Shown here: one piece after another, positions 41,931 to 51,600 of the stretch
Position numbering within the stretch: the stretch's first letter is position 1
Layout: every line of letters begins with the position of its first letter
Source of the DNA: Burkholderiaceae bacterium
Lineage (GTDB): Bacteria > Pseudomonadota > Gammaproteobacteria > Burkholderiales > Burkholderiaceae_E
Length of the DNA stretch: 64,000 bases
Direction of reading: 5' to 3'
Assembly (NCBI GenBank): GCA_024235875.1
Contig: JACKLP010000004.1
Span: 62,001-126,000, forward strand
The notes under the pieces: model-generated
Database searches by the model: none
Seen by the model: only the letters and a program-made list of their open reading frames with translations
Told to the model about the DNA's origin: nothing
Position numbers and translations under genes: made by a program

Positions 41931-43994
41931 ATGCGACGCACGCCCAGACCCAGGCACAGCCTTGCCCTCTGCGCCTTCACGGTCACATTGCTTGCCGCCG
42001 CCGGCTGCGGCAGCGACGACGCCACCACGACGCCAACGCCAAGCCAGCAGCCACCTGCGCCGCAAACCACCGCCGTCAGCACGACGGTCGTCGATGGCCC
42101 GATCCAGAACGCACTCGTGTGCCTGGACAAGAACGCCAACGACGTCTGCGATACCGACGAGCCCTCCGGTCGCACCAATGCGAGCGGCAACGTGACGATC
42201 GACGTGCCCAATGCCGATGTCGGCAAGTACCCGGTGATCGCCGTCGTTGGCACCGACGCGGTCGATGCCGACAATGGACCGGTCACCACCGCCTTCGTGT
42301 TGCGAACGCCTGCAGACCAGACGGCGACGGTATCGCCGCTGACCACGCTGGTGCAGGCGCGAATCGACGGTAGCGGCGACACCTCGTCCGCGGCCGAGGC
42401 CTACGTGAAGGCGCAGACCGGGCTGGCTGGCTCCCTGTTCGCGAATTTCTCCGCCACCGCGGCGACCGATACCGACGCCCAGCGCAGCGCGCTGGTCGCG
42501 CGCGTCGTGGCGCTGGCGATGCAACGCCAGTCGCAGGCGCTTGCCACCGTCGTGGGGCAGACCGACGCCTCGGGCGCGACCGTCACATCGGCGGACGTCA
42601 ACCGCCAGTCGGTCAGCGCATTGATGTCGTCGCTGCCGGCCATTGGCGCGGCCGTGCGCGAAGCGGTGGCGCTGTCGGATTCGGCGCAGGTCGCCGCGCT
42701 CGAGGCGGCCGCGGTCGATGTCGTCGACAATCGCTCGGGCCTGACGGCGGCCAATGCGCCGCTGCTGGTGGGGGCGCAACGGGTGGCGGCGCTGGGTACC
42801 GCCGACGGCGCTTCGCCGGATGCTGCATCCGGTTCGCTGCGCACGCTCGCGTACACCGATGCGTCCAACTGGTCGTATCGTTCGATCCTGGCCACGACTG
42901 CAGACGGCACGCCCGACGCCAGTGGGAACACCCGCTCCTACGAGCAACGCTCGCGCAGCGTGGGCGGCGCGATCGAGGTCTGGGGTTTCAGTGGCAGCCC
43001 GGACCGTGCCAATGATCTGCATTGGAGTGGCACCGACTGGCGCGCCTGTCCGTTGGGAACCCGCATCGTGGCCGGGCCAGCCAATGCCGCGGGCTGGCGC
43101 GCGTACGACTACTGCAACGGCTTCGCGAAGGGGCTGAGCCGCGCGGGTGGCGTGGACATCACGGGCCGTTCGCAGGCGGACGTCCTGGCGCAGATCCGAG
43201 CGTTTCCGGGCGATGATGCCGGCTTCGCCTTTTCCGGGTGGGGGCCGGCCGATCCGGCCGTGCTCGGCGCCGATACCTTTCCCGACGGATCGAAGCTGCT
43301 CTACTACAGCCGGGTCGATAGCGAGTTCGCGCCCGCCTACGATGCGCGCGTGACGAACAAGGTCTACGCGATCGACGCGGCCGTCGCGGCCGGCGGCGAT
43401 GCGCGCACCGACCCCAGCCTGGCTTGCGCACAGATTCTGGTGTCTACGCCGCTCGACACCTACCGCAGCCTGGCAACATCACTCGAGTCGGTCGTTGCGG
43501 CCAACCATGGCACCCCGTGCATCTTCAACCAATCGACCAACGCCAATGGCACCAGCCTGCCGACGCAGGAGTGGTGGAGCCAGAGCACGCTCAATGTCGG
43601 CACCATCGCCAACGCGCTGGCGCGGCCCGATGGCACTGGCAACTACTACACGACGACGGCGCAGGTGCGGATCGGTTTCGATGCCACGGGCAACGGCGTC
43701 ACCTGGTTCCACTGCTACCAGCGCACCGGTGATCCGGGTGCCCGCAACTGCTTCGTGGTGGGCCGGGGCGAGTACGCGATCGAGACGCTGGGCGATGGCC
43801 GCGTGATGCGCTTCTCCAATCCGTCGGCGCTGTCGACCCGGCTCGGCTATGGCCGCGTGCTGGTCGAGCGCGAGGGGGCGGTCTGGTATGGCTACCAGCA
43901 GTTGCCCGGCAATTCGGAGACGATCCGACTCAACCTCACGGGCGCGAACGCCATGTTGGTCAAGCTCGGGATTCCCGCGATGACGCCGAACTGA
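41931..43994 (+). CDS. Large uncharacterised lipoprotein
   Basis: 687 residues. Lipoprotein signal peptide LALCAFTVTLLAAAGC with the lipobox Cys around residue 26, followed by a Thr/Pro-rich linker. Residues about 48-125 look like a small beta-sandwich (VVDGPIQNALVCLDKNANDVCDTDEPSG) of the carboxypeptidase-regulatory or dockerin-like loop type. The rest is Ala-rich and then Trp/Tyr-rich without a recognised enzyme motif. It is probably surface or outer-membrane attached. Ribosome site AGGAGG is well placed. Likely regulated with the divergent LuxR-type gene. Function not recognised. Confidence 0.8.
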   Translation: MRRTPRPRHSLALCAFTVTLLAAAGCGSDDATTTPTPSQQPPAPQTTAVSTTVVDGPIQNALVCLDKNANDVCDTDEPSGRTNASGNVTIDVPNADVGKYPVIAVVGTDAVDADNGPVTTAFVLRTPADQTATVSPLTTLVQARIDGSGDTSSAAEAYVKAQTGLAGSLFANFSATAATDTDAQRSALVARVVALAMQRQSQALATVVGQTDASGATVTSADVNRQSVSALMSSLPAIGAAVREAVALSDSAQVAALEAAAVDVVDNRSGLTAANAPLLVGAQRVAALGTADGASPDAASGSLRTLAYTDASNWSYRSILATTADGTPDASGNTRSYEQRSRSVGGAIEVWGFSGSPDRANDLHWSGTDWRACPLGTRIVAGPANAAGWRAYDYCNGFAKGLSRAGGVDITGRSQADVLAQIRAFPGDDAGFAFSGWGPADPAVLGADTFPDGSKLLYYSRVDSEFAPAYDARVTNKVYAIDAAVAAGGDARTDPSLACAQILVSTPLDTYRSLATSLESVVAANHGTPCIFNQSTNANGTSLPTQEWWSQSTLNVGTIANALARPDGTGNYYTTTAQVRIGFDATGNGVTWFHCYQRTGDPGARNCFVVGRGEYAIETLGDGRVMRFSNPSALSTRLGYGRVLVEREGAVWYGYQQLPGNSETIRLNLTGANAMLVKLGIPAMTPN

Positions 43995-44021
43995 GTTGGC
44001 CGCAGCCGCCCCGCGCCAACT
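43994..44021 (+). terminator. Possible terminator hairpin after the lipoprotein gene
   Basis: AGTTGGC (43994-44000) pairs with GCCAACT (44015-44021) across a 14-base loop, immediately after the stop codon. No T tract. Confidence 0.3.
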
Positions 44022-44042
44022 TCGAGGCGGTGCCGGGCGGCT

Positions 44043-44462
44043 ATGATCTGGTTCATGACACCCGCCATCGAGATCCAACGGCCGGCCACGGGCCGTCGCT
44101 GCGCACGAGTGCTCATCAACGGCAAGCCCGTCCAGGTCGAGTGGTCCCGTGCCGCGGAGCGCGCGCTGGCCCGGCGCTCGCGCCCGCTCGTGGTCGAGCT
44201 CGAGCTCTACTTTTCGTGCCTGGTCAAGAAGTTCGTGCACTTCCATGACGAGCGCCCGGGCCTGAAAACCGTGCCGGTCGATGATCGCCTGCGGCTGGGG
44301 TTCCGGGCCGTGACCTCCAGTGCCTGCTCGCTCGAAGAGGCAAGGCAGCGCGGTCGGCAACCCGAGATCGAGATCCAGACCGAGCAGGCCCGGCGGTTCG
44401 CGCCAAAGTCCGTGCGAATCGATTTCACCGGCGGTCGGTGGCGCGGATCGTACCGGCTCTAG
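44043..44462 (+). CDS. Conserved hypothetical small protein
   Basis: 139 residues (135 if the ATG at 44055 is used). A basic, soluble, mixed alpha/beta protein with LINGKPVQVEWSRAAERAL, LVVELELYFSCLVKKFVHF and a C-terminus IDFTGGRWRGSYRL. Codon use is normal for the region. I do not recognise a functional domain. It lies between the lipoprotein and an MFS gene, all on the plus strand. Confidence 0.65.
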   Translation: MIWFMTPAIEIQRPATGRRCARVLINGKPVQVEWSRAAERALARRSRPLVVELELYFSCLVKKFVHFHDERPGLKTVPVDDRLRLGFRAVTSSACSLEEARQRGRQPEIEIQTEQARRFAPKSVRIDFTGGRWRGSYRL

Positions 44463-44464
44463 CT

Positions 44465-44486
44465 CCATCCTTAGAACTGAGGATGG
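44465..44486 (+). terminator. Possible hairpin after the small hypothetical gene
   Basis: CCATCCT (44465-44471) pairs with AGGATGG (44480-44486) across an eight-base loop. No T tract, so termination is uncertain. Confidence 0.3.
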
Positions 44487-44543
44487 CGACTCCCGGGTTC
44501 CCGCCTAACATCGAAGGACATTCATCGCCATTCGAGGTCAGGC

Positions 44544-45758
44544 ATGAGCGCGCCCACGTCGCCTGCTGCTGTCGGCACCGGAATCGCCGCTGATCCTGCC
44601 GCCGGCCGATGGCGCGCGCTGCTGGTGCTGAGCGTCGCGCGCGTGGCGATGGGTTTCCAGTTCCAGGCGATTGCCGCGACCGCACCGACCCTGCAGCAGC
44701 AGTTCGGGTTCGATCTCGCCTTCATCGGCTGGTTGATCGGTCTGTACCTGCTGCCCGGCATCTTGTTCGCGCTGCCCAGCGGAATGCTCGGCGCCCGCTT
44801 TGGCGATCGTCGCATGGCGGCGCTCGGCCTCGGGCTGATGAGCCTGGGCGGTACCGTATTGGCGATCGCGACCGATGAATCGACGCTGGTGCTCGGGCGT
44901 CTGCTGTGTGGCGTTGGCGGTGTTCTCTTCAATGTCCTGGTCCAGAAGATGGTGGCCGACTGGTTCGTCGGCCGCGAGATCGTGATGGCGATGGCCATCA
45001 TCGTGAACACCTGGCCCATCGGCATGGCGCTGGCGCTGATGACGCTGGGCGGCGTTGCCGCGAGCCACGGCATCGGGTCGGCCTTCGGCCTGACGGCCGC
45101 GTTCAGCCTCGTCTCGCTGCTGCTCCTGGTCAGCTTCTACCGTGCGCCCGCCGCAGCCACGGTCGCGTCGAGCCCGAACCTCGGCGCGATCTCGCGCCGC
45201 GAGTGGCAGCTGCTCGCGTTCGCCGGGCTTGCCTGGATGTCGTTCAACGTGGTGTTTGCCGGCTTCGCGAGCTTCGTGCCCGCCTACTTGATCGAGGACG
45301 GATTCGGCGCCACTGCGGCCAATCGGCTCACCGGGCTGAACACGCTCGTCGTCTCGATCGCGATTCCGATCGGTGGCTACCTGATCCAGCGGTTTCGATG
45401 TCCGGGCCTGGTCACGCAGCTTGGCGTGCTCGGTGCCGCCGTGGCGATGGGCCTGATGCTGGTGGCGTTGCCACGCTGGCCCTGGGTGCTGATGGCGGGA
45501 TTCTTCGCGGGGCTGGCCGCAGGGCCGATCGTGGCGATGCCCGCGCAGTTCCTGCGTGCTGAGACACGAGCCACCGGCATGGGCGTGTCCCTCACGATCT
45601 TCTATGTCGGCATGGCCTTCCTGCCCGGGCCGATCGGCGCTCTGGCCGATCGATTCGGCAGCACGCGCGCGATCGTCGTTGCGCTGATCGGGATTTCGGT
45701 GCTCACCGCGTTGTCGGCCTGGGTGACCACGTGGTTGCAGCGTCGTTCGGCGACATGA
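44544..45758 (+). CDS. MFS transporter
   Basis: 404 residues, about 12 membrane helices. Signature loop GMLGARFGDRRMAALGLG follows helix 2, and GPIGALADRFGSTRAI marks the matching loop in the C-terminal half. The layout resembles CynX/NimT-type or nitrate-type anion permeases, but I cannot name a substrate. The gene is isolated from obvious catabolic partners. Confidence 0.88.
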   Translation: MSAPTSPAAVGTGIAADPAAGRWRALLVLSVARVAMGFQFQAIAATAPTLQQQFGFDLAFIGWLIGLYLLPGILFALPSGMLGARFGDRRMAALGLGLMSLGGTVLAIATDESTLVLGRLLCGVGGVLFNVLVQKMVADWFVGREIVMAMAIIVNTWPIGMALALMTLGGVAASHGIGSAFGLTAAFSLVSLLLLVSFYRAPAAATVASSPNLGAISRREWQLLAFAGLAWMSFNVVFAGFASFVPAYLIEDGFGATAANRLTGLNTLVVSIAIPIGGYLIQRFRCPGLVTQLGVLGAAVAMGLMLVALPRWPWVLMAGFFAGLAAGPIVAMPAQFLRAETRATGMGVSLTIFYVGMAFLPGPIGALADRFGSTRAIVVALIGISVLTALSAWVTTWLQRRSAT

Positions 45759-45953
45759 AGAACAGTTACCCGCCTGGACGGTCCCGTTGCCACGTGGCCG
45801 GCTCGTTCCGATGCGGGATCCTTCATTCAGGGGATGCGAAACCCGCGCTCGATCCTTAAGCTGTCTTGATCGTCGCCACCGATCGCGAACGAGGCGTCGG
45901 CGGCGATTTCGGGGGGCGCCTGGGGCGGTCGCACATACCGGAGGGGTGCGCGA

Positions 45954-46517
45954 ATGGGGGCGATGGGCTTCGGGCCTCGTGCAGGTGGCCGCAAGGCGCT
46001 GGTGCTGCCGTCACCCATCGACGCCCTGTCCGGGCTGGGCTTGCGCCTCGGTGCCGCGGGATGCCTGCACGCTAGACCGCTTCCGATCGCCCGACTGAGT
46101 TTCATTGCTCCGATGTCGGGGCCAACCGACGGCCAGGCACTTCAGCCGGGCGACGAATGCAACGCCCACGAGATTCCCTGGATGGCTTGCGCCTTGCAGT
46201 TGATCCTCCATGCGGGTCCCTGCCGTTCGGACGGGTCGCCCAAAGCGACCTGTGCGGTGGATCAGCGTTGCTGGGTGATGCTCGCCGAGGACTATTGGGA
46301 AGATGCGCTGGGAATCCAGGCCGATCCCTGGCTCGTGAGCCAATATCGGGTCTGTGCGCACCGCGCCGCAGGCCGTGGCCTGGCACTTGGTCCGCTGCTC
46401 GATGACCTGGTCGAGCGTGGTCGGCTTGCCCGCTGCAGTCGGCTGGCCGAGATCGAACTCGCCGCCGGCGTGACAGCCGCCGAGGTCCTCGACGAACCTC
46501 TACCTAGATTGGGTTAG
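45954..46517 (+). CDS. Hypothetical protein, cysteine-containing
   Basis: 187 residues. The ATG has GGAGG about nine bases upstream, which supports it as a real gene. It contains seven Cys residues in the middle third (DECNAHEIPWMACAL, GPCR, ATCAVDQRCW, YRVCAHR) and a helical C-terminus. No known motif recognised. It lies between an MFS transporter and the histidine kinase, same strand. It may be a small regulatory or metal-binding protein. Confidence 0.5.
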   Translation: MGAMGFGPRAGGRKALVLPSPIDALSGLGLRLGAAGCLHARPLPIARLSFIAPMSGPTDGQALQPGDECNAHEIPWMACALQLILHAGPCRSDGSPKATCAVDQRCWVMLAEDYWEDALGIQADPWLVSQYRVCAHRAAGRGLALGPLLDDLVERGRLARCSRLAEIELAAGVTAAEVLDEPLPRLG

Positions 46518-46660
46518 TACGCACGGGTGCGACTGTCCCCTGGTCACGGGTCCATGCATTCCGCCGTTGGGCGATTCGGCTGGAAACCGGGCCGGATCGA
46601 CGCTAGATTGTGTGGGTCCCGACCCCAGGCCGAATCCGGTTGACGTCGCAGGTGTTCCCG

Positions 46661-48607
46661 ATGCGTCCTGCCCATTCACCCGCCGTGTCCGATTCACCGG
46701 CCACGGCGGACCCGGCTCGCCCGGCGACATTGATCGCCAGTGCGGCCGCTGGTCATCGCGCGGGTTCCGGCTCGTCCGACGCGGCTGTCTCGCCGTCGAC
46801 CCCGGATTCCTCCCCTCCGCCGGGCCCGCGCGAGGACGCGGCCCCGATCGCCGTGGCCGAAACGCTCGAGCTCGAGCTCTTGCACACGCTCGCCCGCCAA
46901 AGCGCGGTCTTTCCGCTGCCGGTCGCGGCTGCGGCGCTGACGATCGCCGGCATTGCTTGGGGCCGCGCGCCCTCGGCCCTCATCGTGGGCTGGTTCCTGC
47001 TCACCATGGGGATGCTGACCGCCCGTCGCATGGCGCTGGGCCGCCTCGTCGCCCGCACCTGGGTTTCGCCGTTGCGTCGAATCCATGTCGCCGCCACGCT
47101 CTCGGTGGCAACGGGTCTGATGCACTCCGCGTCGCTGAGCTTCTTTCCCTATCTTTCCGACATCGAGCGTGCGGCCCAGGCGATGGTGATGGTCGGGGTG
47201 GCCGCCGGCACGATCGCCTCTTCGCTGGGCTATGCGCCGATCTTCTTCGCCTTCGTGGTGCCGTTGCTGGGCGGCCTCTCGATCGCCTTGCTGCTGCACC
47301 CCCCGGTCGGTGTTTCGGCGCTGACCGCGTTCGCGCTCCCGGTGCTGGTCTTGCTGCTGGGATTCGTGCTGTTTCGGCTTGCGCGCGATACCTACAAGAC
47401 CTTCGCCGAATCCTTCGAGTTGCGCCGCGAGCAGCAATCGCTGAACCGGAAGCTGCAGGCGGCGCTGGCGCGCGCCGAGTCGGCGAGCCAGGCCAAGACC
47501 CGATTTCTGGCATCGGCCAGTCACGATTTGCGCCAGCCCCTGCATTCGCTCACGCTGTACGGCACGGCGCTGTCCATGCGCGATCTCGACGCGCCGACGC
47601 GTCGCATCGCCGACAACATGAGCACCGCGATCAGTGCACTCAGTGGCGAGCTCGACGCACTGCTCGATGTCTCCAAGCTCGATGCCGGCATCGTGCGCCC
47701 GAAGCCCGCCGTGTTCGCGCCCGCCGAGATGCTGCGACGCATCGTCGATGTCTATCGGCCGCAGGTCGAGGCCAAGCAGATCTCGATCTCGCTCGAGACC
47801 GATGGCGGCCTGTTCGTCGAAACCGACGCCATGCTGTTCGAGCGGGTCATCCGCAACCTGATCGACAACGCGATCAAGTACACCGACGACGGTTCGATCC
47901 GCATCAGCGCACGGCGCCTCGACACCCGCTGCCTGATCGCAATCAGCGACACCGGCCGAGGGATTCCCCTCGACGAACAGGCTCGCGTATTCGAGGAGTT
48001 CTATCAGATCGGCAACAAGGAGCGCGACCAGCGCAAGGGGCTCGGACTGGGGCTGTCGATCGTGGAGCGCCTTTCGCGCCTGCTCGGCCTGGAGTTGGCC
48101 TTCGAATCCACGCCCGGTCGCGGCACCGAGTTCCGGGTCGGCCTGCCGTTGGCGGCGGACGCCGACGCTGTCCACGCGCCGGTGCAGGCGGCCAGCGCGC
48201 CACCCGCGGCGCCGCAGCCGCATGGCGGTATCCACGTGCTGGTGCTCGACGACGAGCCCGGGGTGAGGATGGGCATGCGAACCCTGCTCGAGACACTGGG
48301 TTGCGAGGTCTACGATACGGCCGCCACCGAAGACGCGGTCATGGCACTCGATACCTTTGGGGCCGACATCATGCTGGCCGATCTTCGTTTGCGCGGTGGC
48401 GAGAACGGCATCGATGCGGTTCGCCGCGTGCGCAGCCGGCGTCCCGATCTGCCCGCCATCCTGATCAGTGGCGATACCTCGCCCGACCAACTCCTCGCGG
48501 CCGAGCGTGCCGGCCTCACGATGCTGCACAAGCCGGTACCGGCCGACATGCTGATGCGCGCGATCGTCAATGCCCTCAGGGGTACGGAGACCGATGATTC
48601 GAGATGA
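46661..48607 (+). CDS. Hybrid sensor histidine kinase with C-terminal receiver domain
   Basis: 648 residues. An N-terminal Ser/Pro-rich tail is followed by five or six membrane helices (about 75-245), then HisKA with the phospho-acceptor His in SASHDLRQPLHSL and HATPase with NLIDNAIKY, DTGRGIP and GLGLGLSIV. The C-terminal receiver carries the phospho-acceptor Asp in DIMLADLRLRGG and lysine in MLHKPVP. There is no separate sensor domain, so the membrane part probably senses. No DNA-binding response regulator is adjacent. The gene overlaps the start of the GMC-hydrolase fusion by 14 bases, suggesting translational coupling. Confidence 0.92.
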   Translation: MRPAHSPAVSDSPATADPARPATLIASAAAGHRAGSGSSDAAVSPSTPDSSPPPGPREDAAPIAVAETLELELLHTLARQSAVFPLPVAAAALTIAGIAWGRAPSALIVGWFLLTMGMLTARRMALGRLVARTWVSPLRRIHVAATLSVATGLMHSASLSFFPYLSDIERAAQAMVMVGVAAGTIASSLGYAPIFFAFVVPLLGGLSIALLLHPPVGVSALTAFALPVLVLLLGFVLFRLARDTYKTFAESFELRREQQSLNRKLQAALARAESASQAKTRFLASASHDLRQPLHSLTLYGTALSMRDLDAPTRRIADNMSTAISALSGELDALLDVSKLDAGIVRPKPAVFAPAEMLRRIVDVYRPQVEAKQISISLETDGGLFVETDAMLFERVIRNLIDNAIKYTDDGSIRISARRLDTRCLIAISDTGRGIPLDEQARVFEEFYQIGNKERDQRKGLGLGLSIVERLSRLLGLELAFESTPGRGTEFRVGLPLAADADAVHAPVQAASAPPAAPQPHGGIHVLVLDDEPGVRMGMRTLLETLGCEVYDTAATEDAVMALDTFGADIMLADLRLRGGENGIDAVRRVRSRRPDLPAILISGDTSPDQLLAAERAGLTMLHKPVPADMLMRAIVNALRGTETDDSR

Positions 48608-51600
48608 GGCGGCAAGACTGCCGAATGGGCAGAAGGCCGTTGGCGGTCGGTCGGTTTCCTGGCTCTCCAATCCCTTCGTGGAACTAGCGGCCCAGTTGAC
48701 CCGCGATCCGGCGACGCCGCCGGTCGACGTGCTGGTCGTGGGCAGTGGCTATGGCGGCGCCATCGCGGCCGCCGCGTTCTCGAGCGCGCGCAAGCCCGAC
48801 GGCGAGGCGCCAGACGTGGTCGTCCTGGAACGTGGCCACGAGTACCTGCGCGGCGCCTTTCCGTCGGCTGCCAATGAACTGGCGGGGCAGGTGCGCTTCG
48901 GGCCCTTGCCCGATGGCAGCGTGCGGGGTCAGAACGACGGCCTGTTCGACATCAAGCTGGGCGCCGACGTGAGCTGCCTGGTCGCCAACGGCCTGGGCGG
49001 CGGATCGTTGATCAATGCCGGTGTCATGCTGGCGCCGGATGCGTCGGTGTGGGAAATGCCTTGCTGGCCCGGGCCGGTGGCCGAATGGGGCCGGGCGCGC
49101 GAGGACTGCGATCGTGCCTACGCCCACGTCGCACGCCTGCTCGGTGCCCGCACCGAGTCCGGCGAGCCCAACACCATCGAGCGCGCTCGAATGTCCTTGC
49201 CTGGCAAGTACCGCATGCTGCGCGCGCTGCACGAGCGCGGTGGCGATGCCGGCACGGCGCGCGAGCACTTCGATGCCGCCCCGATCACCGTGGGGATGGT
49301 CGCTGGCGATCGCACGGCCGCCGGGGTCGAGCTTGCGCCGTGCAATGGTTGCGGAGATTGCGCCACCGGCTGCAACTTCGGCGCCAAGAACTCCCTCGAT
49401 CTGAACCTGCTGGCGTCGGCGCGTGCGGCGGGTGCGCGGATCTATACCGGCGCGATCGTCGAGCGTATCGAGCGCGACCCGGACGGCGTCTGGCAGGCGC
49501 TTGCGATGCATACCGACCCGCATCTGCGCGAGCGGCAGGGCGGGCCCATTCTCGTGCGTGCGCGCCACGTCGTGCTTGCGGCGGGCACGTACGGCTCCAC
49601 CGCCATCTTGTTGCGTTCACAGCGAGACGGGCTGGCACTGTCGCCGCGCCTGGGTTCGCGCTTCTCGGGCAACGGCGACACGATCGCCGCGGTGGTGCCG
49701 CGAACCGTCAATGCGGCCGCGCGCCATGTGGCGCAAGCCGGTGGCGCGGATCCTGGCCTGCCGCTCGCGCGCCCCGCCGGAGACGAAGCCGTGGCGCCGG
49801 CGCGCCGCGGAATCGGCCCCACGATCACCGGTGTCATCGACCGGCGTTCGGATCCGTCGAAGCCGGCCATGGTGATCGAGGAATTCGGTATCCCGGCGAC
49901 GCTGCGACGCATGCTCGACGAGGTCATCACCACCGGGCGCCTGTTGCAGCAACTGGGCGAGCCACTGGCGCCGGCCGATCGCGCCGCCGCCAGCGTGCGC
50001 GATCCCGCCGCCGTCGATCCCGCCACGATCGATGCCACGCTGATCGTCGGCATGATGGGTGACGACGGTGCCGGGGGTGTGCTCGAACTGGCTGGCGACC
50101 CGGCCCGCCCGGCGGCGGATGCGCATGAACTGTCCGAGCCGGCCGTGCGGGTGCGCTGGCCCCAGGTTGGTCGCCTGCCCTTGTTCGAGCACCAGATGAC
50201 CGTGCTGCGCGACCACGTGGCCGGACTGGGCGCCGACTGGATGGCCGTGCCCAATCCCGCGTGGCGGCCGTTCGATCCTCGCGTGGCCTCGATGCTCGGC
50301 GAGATCGGCGGCCCGGTGCTGAGCGTGCATCCGCTGGGCGGGTGTCCGATGGGCGAGGATCGCGAAAGCGGCGTCGTCGACCACGCGGGCAGGGTGTTCG
50401 TCGGGGGCTTGCGCCCGGCCGGGACCGAGTCCGGGGTCCAGTCCGGGACCGAGTCCGGCACCGAATCCGGCACCGAATCCGGGACCACGGGCGAGACCGT
50501 TCACCGCGGGCTGGTCGTGCTCGATGGCTCGATCATGCCCGGCGCGCTCGCCGTGAACCCGGCGCTGACGATCGCAACGCTCGCGCACCGCGCCACGACC
50601 GTGCTCGCGAAAGACTGGGGCTACACGCTCGACGAATCCTGGGGCACCGGGCTGCCGGCGCAGGTGCACGCCGATCGCCCCCCGTTCCAGGCCGTCGATC
50701 CCGACCGGGTGCCGCCGCGGGCGCCCACCGTGCTGCAGGTCTGCGAGCGGCTCACCGGCGAATTGAGCCTGGATCGGGACGACGGTGGCGAATACGTGGC
50801 GGAGCTCACGCTCACCTACGCGCCGACCGCGCTGCTCGACCCCGGCGTTGCCGATGGACGCCGGGTCGCGGCGATCGATCGCACGTCGAACGATGCGTCG
50901 GAACCGGGCAGCTACCTGCGCCTGTACCGGCGCATCGCCTGGGAAGCCGTGTTTCGGCCCCGCGAGGACGTGAACCTGGCCAACGGCGTCGCCGCCCGCC
51001 CGGACACCGAAGCGCTGGCGGGGTTGCGCGAGCACTACCAGACGCTGTTCGAGCGCTACGGCGACGAGCACGCCCGCGACTGGCTCGCCGCGCACAAGGC
51101 CCGCGTCACCGGTGAACTGGAATTCCTCGCGCCGGTCGCGACCGAGCACCCGCGATTCGCCGCGCTGCGCGCGGCCGGTCACTGGTTCCTGCATCGTGGC
51201 ATGCGAGACATCTGGCAGTGGGTCGCGAACGCGCGGCGCCAGGCGGCGATGCCGAGCGCCCAGGCCTCGCCAGGCAAGCGACTCGTGAGCGCGATCCATG
51301 GCTTTGTCGATCGGTTCGCCATGTTCAGGGCGCTGGCGGGCCGGGTCAGCGAGGATCGCCGCTTCGAGTACCGGCTCGAGGCGAGCTCCTTGCCCTTGCC
51401 GCAGTGGAAACGAGTGACGGACTCGGCCAGGATCCCACCGCCATCGCCGGCCGTCGCCGGGCTGGTCGCGCCACTCGAGCTGTCCTGGAGCGACGCCCCA
51501 TTCAGTGGCGCCAAGACCATCGGCTATCGCCGCATCTCGAATCCGTGGCGACAGTTGATGGAGATGTCGGTGGATCGCTTCCCGGCGCCCTTGGCCCGAG

